From Alistipes sp. (lineage in GTDB: Bacteria; Bacteroidota; Bacteroidia; Bacteroidales; Rikenellaceae): 64,000 nt of DNA. The DNA lies in contig JAJQCA010000041.1 of assembly GCA_021202985.1 (NCBI GenBank), forward strand, positions 1 through 64,000, given 5' to 3'. The notes under the pieces were generated by a model, which made no database searches, was not told where the DNA came from, and was given only the letters and a program-made list of their open reading frames with translations. A program made the position numbers and the translations under genes. This document shows positions 36,005 through 42,638 of the stretch, piece by piece; positions within the stretch are counted from its first letter, which is position 1; each line of letters begins with the position of its first letter.

Positions 36005-37303
36005 GTGAATCTCAATTATGAATCGATGAGTTATTCAATAAGGTTTCCACGTCGTCACGACCGACCGAATAAGAATGGACAATACGCCGTTCGTCTGTGT
36101 GTCACAAAAAATTCACTGAGGAAGTATATCTCTTTGGGGATATTCGCAGATCCCGAACATTGGGATGAGGCCAACGAAATATTCAAAATCTACCGGAATC
36201 TAAAAGGAGAACGTCAAAAAGCAGAAAATGAACAGCGCAAAAACGATAATGCCCTTTTGGACAAGTACAAAGTACGGGCAAGGGATATTATCGCAAGATT
36301 CGAGATTGACGGGATTGACTGGACTCTTTCACAATTTGAGGATGCGTTTTGGAATAAAACCCGGCAGGATAAATTCGAGGCTTACTTTGAAAGCGTCATC
36401 AATACCCTCAGGGAAACCAACCATCTCGGAAATGCTCAATGCCATTCGGACACACTTAGAATCCTTAGGAAATACGACAGGAAGTTAGGGGAGAGGTTAT
36501 TCTCCGACATCGACCTGCGGTATATTCGGGGGTTCGACAAGTTCTTACAGAAAAGAAGAAATCGTGCTAATACCCGCAGGTATTATATGAAAACCGTCCG
36601 CTCCGTTCTCAATAAGGCCATTGCGGAAGGAGTGGCCCCGCAATCCACCTACCCGTTCGGTAAAGGGAAGTACGAAGTCGACAGCTTAAAAGAAGTAACC
36701 GCTAAAAGATACTTATCCCCGGAATATCTTGATAAAATCAAAAACTGGCACTCGGACGACCCCAAGATAGAGTATTCCCGGCTTTTGTTCCTTTTTTCAT
36801 ATTACTGCTACGGTATATCTTTCGTCGATATGGCCCAGCTTTCGGCAAAAAATATAAAGCGCATCGAAGACGGGGACTATATCGTTTATGTTCGTCAAAA
36901 AATCAGGAATTTAAAAGAAGCCAAGCCCATCGCTATTAAAATCTCCCCGGAAATTAAGGAGTTAATAGGAACTTTACGGGCAAGCCATTATACACTGGCC
37001 GAATATTTACTTCCCGTCATATCTTCTGCCGATCTGTCGGGAGAACCACTACGGAAACATATAGCGGCATGTTACAACCGATATCAACGAGGTCTTTTTA
37101 AGTTGGCAAAGGAGATAGGTATAACGGATATCCGGCTTACCACCTACGTCAGCCGGCATACTTTCGCCATGACTTTACAGCGAAATAGTATCCCACGTGA
37201 AATAATTTCCCAGATGATGGGGCATTCCGATATGCAAACTACCCGGGTTTACCTCGATAGCTTCGATAATACCGTAATTGATGAAGCGGCAAAGGTGCTA
37301 TAA
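36005..37303 (+). CDS. Tyrosine-type site-specific integrase
   Basis: 432 residues: an N-terminal arm-binding domain, a SAM-like core-binding domain (about 120-225) and the catalytic domain. Catalytic residues seen are R384-H385 (YVSRHTF), H407 (MMGHSD) and the nucleophile Y416 (TTRVYLDSF). In the Bacteroidota family the first catalytic Arg lies in a YxRGMSFVD motif; here the text is YCYGISFVD, with Tyr269 at that place. It is the first gene in from the left repeat and is followed after 2 bases by the zinc-ribbon gene. Confidence 0.92.
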   Translation: MNLNYESMSYSIRFPRRHDRPNKNGQYAVRLCVTKNSLRKYISLGIFADPEHWDEANEIFKIYRNLKGERQKAENEQRKNDNALLDKYKVRARDIIARFEIDGIDWTLSQFEDAFWNKTRQDKFEAYFESVINTLRETNHLGNAQCHSDTLRILRKYDRKLGERLFSDIDLRYIRGFDKFLQKRRNRANTRRYYMKTVRSVLNKAIAEGVAPQSTYPFGKGKYEVDSLKEVTAKRYLSPEYLDKIKNWHSDDPKIEYSRLLFLFSYYCYGISFVDMAQLSAKNIKRIEDGDYIVYVRQKIRNLKEAKPIAIKISPEIKELIGTLRASHYTLAEYLLPVISSADLSGEPLRKHIAACYNRYQRGLFKLAKEIGITDIRLTTYVSRHTFAMTLQRNSIPREIISQMMGHSDMQTTRVYLDSFDNTVIDEAAKVL

Positions 37304-37305
37304 TT

Positions 37306-37755
37306 ATGAATAATCCGATAAGTTACCAGCAGTTTCTGAAAGCATTCCCTACACAGAAAGAGGCCTGTTCATTTTTTAGGGACCATTGGAAGCAATCATG
37401 TCCTCGGTGCAGAAGTGAAGAGTTACGGCAGCTTAGAAAAAACAAGCCCCGATTATTGTATTGCCCGACCTGCAAAATCACTATCTCAGCCTTCCATGGC
37501 ACAATCATGGAAAACACAAAAACCGATATACGGTATTGGTTTTATCTGGGATATTTCTTTGAGTTCTTTAAACCACATATAAACATGGAAGTGAAAAAGA
37601 ACTATCCGATATCCCGTTTAAAGGAAGAAATGTCCGCTCCATCTTATGGAACGGTGTATAAAATCTATCGTCGGATAGAATCCATCTATCAAAGTGTGGA
37701 TTATGATGACTACAGATATACAAAGTTGTTCTGGGAACTTAGGAAGTGTCTATAG
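37306..37755 (+). CDS. Zinc-ribbon protein related to IS1595-type transposase N-terminus
   Basis: 149 residues. Four Cys (32, 35, 53, 56) in two CPxC pairs, followed by ISAFHGTIMENTKTDIRYWFYLGYFF, match the Zn_Tnp_IS1595 module that opens ISXO2/IS1595 transposases. The DDE catalytic domain is absent and there are no terminal inverted repeats around it. It starts 2 bases after the integrase stop, so it is co-translated and looks like a captured DNA-binding subunit rather than an insertion sequence. Confidence 0.75.
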   Translation: MNNPISYQQFLKAFPTQKEACSFFRDHWKQSCPRCRSEELRQLRKNKPRLLYCPTCKITISAFHGTIMENTKTDIRYWFYLGYFFEFFKPHINMEVKKNYPISRLKEEMSAPSYGTVYKIYRRIESIYQSVDYDDYRYTKLFWELRKCL

Positions 37756-37828
37756 TAAATTGACCGATATAGGATAATCGACCGATTTTCCAAGAAATCA
37801 GAGAATTAAATTAATTATCTTAATTAAG

Positions 37829-37862
37829 TACCCCCTCTCAGAATGCATTCTGAAAGGGGGTA
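37829..37862. repeat. 34-bp near-perfect palindrome between zinc-ribbon and excisionase genes
   Basis: TACCCCCTCTCAGAATG faces CATTCTGAAAGGGGGTA with one mismatch and no loop. The plus side lacks a T-run, so an operator or protein-binding site is as likely as a terminator for the integrase unit. Confidence 0.6.
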
Positions 37863-37942
37863 TCTCATTTTCGCATGTGTTAAAATTTTAACATATATAT
37901 TATAGTAAACGGATACAAGTAAATCAAAACACATGATAGATT

Positions 37943-38272
37943 ATGAGCAATATTGACGACAGTAAATTCCTCGCAACGCTAACAGTTGGCGAGTTCAGGA
38001 GAATACTCCAGAGTAACGAAGATATCAATAAAGTAACAACAGGGACAAGTGCGGAAAGTGATATTATGACTATCGACGAGGTGGCTGAACTCACAGGCTA
38101 CAGTAAGGCTACCCTTTACAAGTTTACCCATGAACGTCGCATTCCGTTTTATAAGCCTGCTCATGGCGGACGGCGATTATACTTTGTCCGAGCAGAAGTA
38201 ATCGACTGGATGCAGAAGCATCCGGTTCAGACTACCGAAGATTACTGTAACGAAAAACTTAATCATTTCTAA
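37943..38272 (+). CDS. Excisionase/HTH_17-family DNA-binding protein
   Basis: 109 residues. A MerR-like winged helix (MTIDEVAELTGYSKATLYKFTHERRIPFYKPAHGGRRLYFVRAEVIDWMQ) fills the C-terminal two thirds, as in excisionases of Bacteroidales elements; the N-terminal 35 residues are a variable lead. It is expected to direct the integrase to excision. Confidence 0.88.
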   Translation: MSNIDDSKFLATLTVGEFRRILQSNEDINKVTTGTSAESDIMTIDEVAELTGYSKATLYKFTHERRIPFYKPAHGGRRLYFVRAEVIDWMQKHPVQTTEDYCNEKLNHF

Positions 38273-38283
38273 AAACAATTATT

Positions 38284-38598
38284 ATGAAAACAAATGAGAC
38301 GAATTTCGAGAACGACCAATTCCAGTCAGAAGTACCGCCCAGAGAAAGTGTTATTCTTTACAAACGGTTTTATGAGGTAATACGACTTCTTCCCAAAAGA
38401 GACCAACGTAGAGCATATGAAGTCATTTTCCAGTATGCATTCTATGACGAGTTGCCGGGTAATGATACATCAAAGGGTGTTCGGCAGTTGTTTTTACTCG
38501 TTCAGCCTCAGTTCGATGCAAACGAACGTAAGAGAAAGGCTAAATTCTGTAGCAAATCACGAGATGCGAAAAAGGATGTTCTTGTACCAGAAGAATAG
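38284..38598 (+). CDS. DUF6291-like protein
   Basis: 104 residues. The pattern ESVILYKRFYEVIRLLPKRDQRRAYEVIFQYAFYDELPGND...VRQLFLLVQPQFDANERKRK matches DUF6291, small proteins common beside replication genes of phages and integrative elements. Function is unknown. It is 11 bases after the excisionase gene. Confidence 0.75.
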   Translation: MKTNETNFENDQFQSEVPPRESVILYKRFYEVIRLLPKRDQRRAYEVIFQYAFYDELPGNDTSKGVRQLFLLVQPQFDANERKRKAKFCSKSRDAKKDVLVPEE

Positions 38599-38743
38599 CG
38601 CCCTGAAGAAAATGGCGACAGTAACAACGATTAATAAGTCAAACTATCCCGGAGAATTCACCGGGATAGTTTTAAACAATCAATTCCAGAGCCATTTAAA
38701 GGCAATATCCAATCTACTTCTCATTCATAATAAATTGATATAA

Positions 38744-39754
38744 ATGGGGTTAATAACAGAAATCACTCCCCTAAATAAAATTATAAAGGGAGTGGATAAT
38801 CCAGAATGGGTAAACGTAAGTTCAAACAGTCTTGTCCGAATCCCCGATAATATTCACCACCCTCGCGTTTCGTTGTTCCGGAATTATTACGCGACCCAAC
38901 CTGTATGTACTGTATCTTTATGGGAGTTTTTGACTTTTCCGGGATTTAAAAATGATGTTGTTAAGTGTAGGAAGTCAAAAGAGGGTAAAAAAAGAGACTA
39001 CATCAAAAGTAATCTCCCGTGTATTACTGTAAGCGGTGTATTCGATACACGTGATAAAACAAAGCGTCTCCAACACATACATAGCGGCTATCTCTGTATC
39101 GACATTGATGGGAAAGATAATAAGCACATCTATGGTGCGGAATGGTTTCCCGTTAAAAAAAGGTTGATGAAACTTTTTAACAGTCTTGCCTATGCTGGAA
39201 TTTCAATAAACGGCAACGGGTTATGTCTCATTTTTAGAATTGAATACCCCGAGAAACATATACAACACTTCAACGCTTTGGTTGCCGAGATTAAAGAAAG
39301 AATAGGGCTGATAGCTGATGAAAGTTGTAAAGGTGTGGCCAGATTAAGAGGGGCGAGCTTTGACGCTTATCCATGTTTTAATTTCTGTGCAAAGCCATAC
39401 TTTAAAGTTAAAGATAACATTTATCCGGATAATAGCAGAGTTCCGCTAGACCGTACAGCGCGTGAACAGGATTTGATAGATACTAAAGTAAACCGGCTTA
39501 TTGAAAAAATCCGTAAAGGCAAGATAGACATTACTGCTAATTATAAAGACTGGTATAAAATAGGATGCGCATTTGCAGCAGAATATGGAAAGGAAGAGGG
39601 CAATAGAAAATTCCATCTGGTCAGTATGTGGCATCCAAAATATTATCCGTCCGAGTGCGATGAACAATTTGCCAAATGTCTCCAGTATGGAAGTAAAACG
39701 ACAATATTGAGCTTCTTCAAAATATGTAAAGAACACGGTGTAACATTCAAATAG
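38744..39754 (+). CDS. VirE-N/BT4734-like primase-type replication protein
   Basis: 336 residues. The N-terminal two thirds show the BT4734/VirE-N pattern (HSGYLCIDIDGKDN, AYAGISINGNGLCLIFRI), a primase-polymerase-like fold in which paired acidic residues bind metal. The C-terminal 90 residues (WYKIGCAFAAEYGKEEGNRKFHLVSMWHPKYYPSECDEQFAKCL) match the PriCT-2 primase helper domain. The helicase part found in larger relatives is missing. It probably replicates the element or serves as a remnant of such a system; it ends at a terminator. Confidence 0.82.
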   Translation: MGLITEITPLNKIIKGVDNPEWVNVSSNSLVRIPDNIHHPRVSLFRNYYATQPVCTVSLWEFLTFPGFKNDVVKCRKSKEGKKRDYIKSNLPCITVSGVFDTRDKTKRLQHIHSGYLCIDIDGKDNKHIYGAEWFPVKKRLMKLFNSLAYAGISINGNGLCLIFRIEYPEKHIQHFNALVAEIKERIGLIADESCKGVARLRGASFDAYPCFNFCAKPYFKVKDNIYPDNSRVPLDRTAREQDLIDTKVNRLIEKIRKGKIDITANYKDWYKIGCAFAAEYGKEEGNRKFHLVSMWHPKYYPSECDEQFAKCLQYGSKTTILSFFKICKEHGVTFK

Positions 39755-39777
39755 TCGTTCTCCCAATATATGTTACG

Positions 39778-39807
39778 AACCGGACGCTTATCAGTGTCCG
39801 GTTTTTT
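39778..39807 (+). terminator. Terminator after the primase-like gene
   Basis: AACCGGAC / GTCCGGTT arms, 10-nt loop, then TTTTTT. Confidence 0.88.
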
Positions 39808-39869
39808 AATGACCTGGCTTGCGTATTCCAAACCGGATAGGACATAGCCTGTCCGGTAACTTGGGATAT

Positions 39870-40256
39870 ATGAGACCTCATACAAAAAACGCCTATTGGA
39901 TATTGGAAACTCTTGGCAATGAAGTGTTGCGTGAGTTTATTTACAATTCAATTCCCGGTCAGGAATTTGACACACACGAATTTTGCAGATGCTTCATCAC
40001 TCATTTCGTAAAACAGTTTAACGAAATGATAAACGCGGAAAGGGACCAGAAGGATATCCCTGATATTCTATCCGGCATCCCGGCATTGGTAGGTCGATAC
40101 CTCTCAAAGAACAGTTCCAAATTGAGGATACGCAAAGTCGGGCGAGGGAAACTTACCGTGAATCTAAACCTGTCATTTTCCACATCTACTCTATGGCGAA
40201 AAACGGATTTAAATTTTCCGGCTGCCGTCTGGCATCGCGAGATGCCGATAAAGTAG
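39870..40256 (+). CDS. Unknown protein, paralogue A
   Basis: About 128 residues from the ATG at 39870. Its core (ETLGNEVLREFIYNSIPGQEFDTHEFCRCFITHFVKQFNEMI ... VGRYLSKNSSKLRIRKVGRGKLTVNLNLSFSTSTLWRK) aligns with the protein at 40761, so the two are duplicates. No family is recognised; no signal or membrane segment. After LWRK the C-terminus departs from the paralogue and overlaps the start of a decayed gene, so the end may be altered by mutation. Confidence 0.65.
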   Translation: MRPHTKNAYWILETLGNEVLREFIYNSIPGQEFDTHEFCRCFITHFVKQFNEMINAERDQKDIPDILSGIPALVGRYLSKNSSKLRIRKVGRGKLTVNLNLSFSTSTLWRKTDLNFPAAVWHREMPIK

Positions 40257-40559
40257 GCTGCGACTGAAATGTAGCGATTATCGCCATATAGATGGGGAAA
40301 TCTATTCTTTTAATCATCCAAGCGGTTATAGGGCAATATTAGGGAACGAAACTCATCACACAATATACCTTATTTCGTTTCCATCGGTGTACCCGGCGAA
40401 AGCAACGTAGACGAGATTTACGGTGCAATACCCCAACGAGTGTTGTCGCAAAGAGCGGACATTTACTATCTTTGTGTCGGTTACGTATGTAACCGTACAT
40501 ATGATGAAAGTGTTTCGCTTTTATCCTCGATAAGAAATCTGGAAAATTTCACTGACTGA
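40193..40559 (+). pseudogene. Decayed gene between the two paralogues
   Basis: No intact ORF exists, but three successive stretches in shifted frames look like one protein: MAKNGFKFSGCRLASRDADKVGCD from the ATG at 40193, then a segment containing YRHIDGEIYSFNHPSGYRAIL, then IPYFVSIGVPGESNVDEIYG... ending at a TGA at 40557-40559. At least two frameshifts would join them. The family is not known to me. The ATG overlaps the end of paralogue A, while the gene after paralogue B starts 1-3 bases beyond its stop, so the two duplicated units had a similar layout. Confidence 0.45.
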
Positions 40560-40760
40560 AGGATAACGACAACACTCTTTTCATCTGTAATGATATGCGA
40601 AATCTATATCCCATATCATACAGGTGTGGGGTATTGCATTTCGTTTATTTCAGTTTGGGCATTCCAGAGCCTCTTATCGGATAAGCGCGATCAACTCCAC
40701 ACTTTTCTGTTTATAATAAGCCATGTAGGAGTTGTATGGCAACAAAAAAATATTGTTGCT

Positions 40761-41099
40761 ATGAGTAAATCGGTAACCCCTTATTCCATTTTGAAAGGAA
40801 TCGGTGCCGAGAAATTGCGTGAGCATATCTATCGCAATATTTCGGGAGAACAATTTGATTCGCACGATTTTAACATCTCTTTCTCAATCCATTTCCCGGA
40901 CGAGTACAACCGTATGCTGGAAACGCATCCGGCGGATGAGGATTTTAATTCTGTCAAGCATAAGGTAGCCGCAACAATGGGTATGTTCTTACAACGAAAT
41001 CAGGAAGAACTACACATTAAAAAGATAGGCAAGGGAAAATATACATTATCCCTCAACGGAACCATGACAACAACAAGCCTCTGGCAAAAAACAAGATAA
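40761..41099 (+). CDS. Unknown protein, paralogue B
   Basis: 112 residues from the ATG at 40761; the longer open frame upstream has no protein-like character. It aligns over its whole length with the protein at 39870 (LREHIYRNISGEQFDSHDF against LREFIYNSIPGQEFDTHEF, and the shared IxKxGxGKxTxxLN...TSLW ending). No known domain. It is 3 bases from the next gene, so they are probably one operon. Confidence 0.7.
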   Translation: MSKSVTPYSILKGIGAEKLREHIYRNISGEQFDSHDFNISFSIHFPDEYNRMLETHPADEDFNSVKHKVAATMGMFLQRNQEELHIKKIGKGKYTLSLNGTMTTTSLWQKTR

Positions 41100-41102
41100 A
41101 TC

Positions 41103-41561
41103 ATGGCAAAAAAATATCTTATAGAAGTTGTTGAAGAGCCCAAAAAAGGGGCGGGATGCATAGGAGTCCTGGCGATAATTATTGCGATTGTATGGTTTAT
41201 TGTCTCTGGCAAATCTGACAACAAGAACAACAATGATGGGGTTGTAAATGGAGAAGCAAAAACGGAAGAATCTGTTAAATCATCTAATAATGATATACCT
41301 ACACAATCGGAGTCAACCTTGCTTAATACTTCTACCCCGAAACCGAAAACAGAAGAAGTTTCAACCCGAGTACCACAGCCCGAAACAACGCAACCAATTT
41401 ATAAAGAGTCTGAAAGTGAAATAATAGAGGAGGCTACGGAAATAATTTACGATTCCACGACCACTGATTCACAAGAAGATGGTTTATCCAAAAAAGAACA
41501 ACGTAAATTGAAACGGGAATCAAGAAAAGAAGAGAAACGCGGCAACCGTAAAAATGAATAA
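41103..41561 (+). CDS. Membrane-anchored protein with charged repeat-like tail
   Basis: 152 residues: a short lead, one transmembrane helix (about 17-37, GCIGVLAIIIAIVWFIVSG), a long Asn/Ser/Glu/Thr-rich disordered region, and a strongly basic end (KKEQRKLKRESRKEEKRGNRKNE). No family recognised. The basic tail might bind nucleic acid or membrane. It lies between paralogue B and a secreted protein with 3-base gaps on both sides. Confidence 0.7.
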   Translation: MAKKYLIEVVEEPKKGAGCIGVLAIIIAIVWFIVSGKSDNKNNNDGVVNGEAKTEESVKSSNNDIPTQSESTLLNTSTPKPKTEEVSTRVPQPETTQPIYKESESEIIEEATEIIYDSTTTDSQEDGLSKKEQRKLKRESRKEEKRGNRKNE

Positions 41562-41564
41562 GTT

Positions 41565-42038
41565 ATGAGAAAAATACTTACTGTGTTAGTGATAATATTT
41601 TTAACTTACAATGTTTCCGCACAAGAACACCCCTTGGTATATATAGTAAAAGACCCTATTAAAGTCGAAACCGCCACTCAAAAAGAAACTGAATTAAACC
41701 ATTTTATGGTTTTCTTTCAGTTGACTCCGGATGAGGAGGAATTGCATTTTGTAATATTCGATTATATGGATAATAAAGAAATGTCAGATTATATTGTCTA
41801 TGATTATGAGATGCAAGAAATTGAAGGAATCATATCAGAAGACTACTATTTCTACAGATATCATAATGACAGAATAGAATACGGCTCATATAGAGTAGGT
41901 TATATGAATTCCTTGAAAAGAAGAGCTAATTCTCCTGCATTCGTAACTATATTTTTTGGCAAACCCATGACACACAGGCTTTCTTCTATGGAAGTTTCAC
42001 CTTTGAATCTCGAAGATGCTCAAAGAAGCGGATGGTAA
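41565..42038 (+). CDS. Secreted protein of unknown function
   Basis: 157 residues with a clear signal peptide (cleavage near NVSAQ). The mature part is rich in Tyr, Asp and Glu (for example DYIVYDYEMQEIEG). No domain recognised. It follows the membrane protein gene after 3 bases. Confidence 0.7.
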   Translation: MRKILTVLVIIFLTYNVSAQEHPLVYIVKDPIKVETATQKETELNHFMVFFQLTPDEEELHFVIFDYMDNKEMSDYIVYDYEMQEIEGIISEDYYFYRYHNDRIEYGSYRVGYMNSLKRRANSPAFVTIFFGKPMTHRLSSMEVSPLNLEDAQRSGW

Positions 42039-42120
42039 TCATTAGGTAAAATGGGCATAGGTGATAAGGAATGTATTGTCAAAGAACTGGAACGTAGAAT
42101 AAAACTTAAAATATTATGTG

Positions 42121-42516
42121 ATGATTGCTTTGTTTATTTGGCTGATAATAATGGCCTGTATGTATTTCTGCTACCGGGATGGACGCAAACGCGTATCAAA
42201 GAAAGACAAGAGTAAATGGGAATATATTTTTGAGGCCACCGGGTCGGGTCTTAATGAATACCTGAAAGCCTTACTAATGCTTGTTGCTCTTGTTGCTCCG
42301 GGAGGTGTGATGTATTACATGGTTCAAGATACGGTAAAATCTCAAAAAGTAGATTTGTGGCTTGAGGATGGTTCTGTAGCACAACAGATTGTTAGAGCAC
42401 TTAAGCTTGAACTATTCCACTGGGGTGTTGTGTTAGCCATAGGCATTGCCGTATCGGCTTTTTGCATTAGTGCGTTGATAATTTACCGTACCCGAAAATT
42501 AGAAAAGGACGAATAA
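42121..42516 (+). CDS. Small two-helix membrane protein
   Basis: About 131 residues (a GTG one codon earlier is an alternative start). Membrane helices lie at the N-terminus (IALFIWLIIMACMYFCY), around 55-75 and near 110-125, with a basic linker. Unknown family. It is the last gene before a strong terminator, 80 bases after the secreted protein. Confidence 0.65.
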   Translation: MIALFIWLIIMACMYFCYRDGRKRVSKKDKSKWEYIFEATGSGLNEYLKALLMLVALVAPGGVMYYMVQDTVKSQKVDLWLEDGSVAQQIVRALKLELFHWGVVLAIGIAVSAFCISALIIYRTRKLEKDE

Positions 42517-42534
42517 TATTTTCATTTTCGTGAG

Positions 42535-42563
42535 CGACCTGCCGTTAGGCGGGTCGTTTTGTT
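42535..42563 (+). terminator. Terminator separating the small-gene operon from the GHKL gene
   Basis: A 9-bp GC-rich stem (CGACCTGCC / GGCGGGTCG) with a GTTA loop, followed by TTTTGTT. Confidence 0.88.
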
Positions 42564-42638
42564 ATATGGCAATAGAGGATACTGGGAATAAAATACAGCA
42601 ACTTTAATTATATTTGGCTCAATAAAAATATTACACCT

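Noticed and set aside
37306..37755. A complete insertion sequence
   Set aside because: No DDE domain, no terminal inverted repeats or target duplication, and tight coupling to the integrase gene.
42051..42215. 54-codon ORF before and inside the small membrane protein gene
   Set aside because: Its second half is only an out-of-frame reading of the membrane protein gene, which has clear hydrophobic helices.
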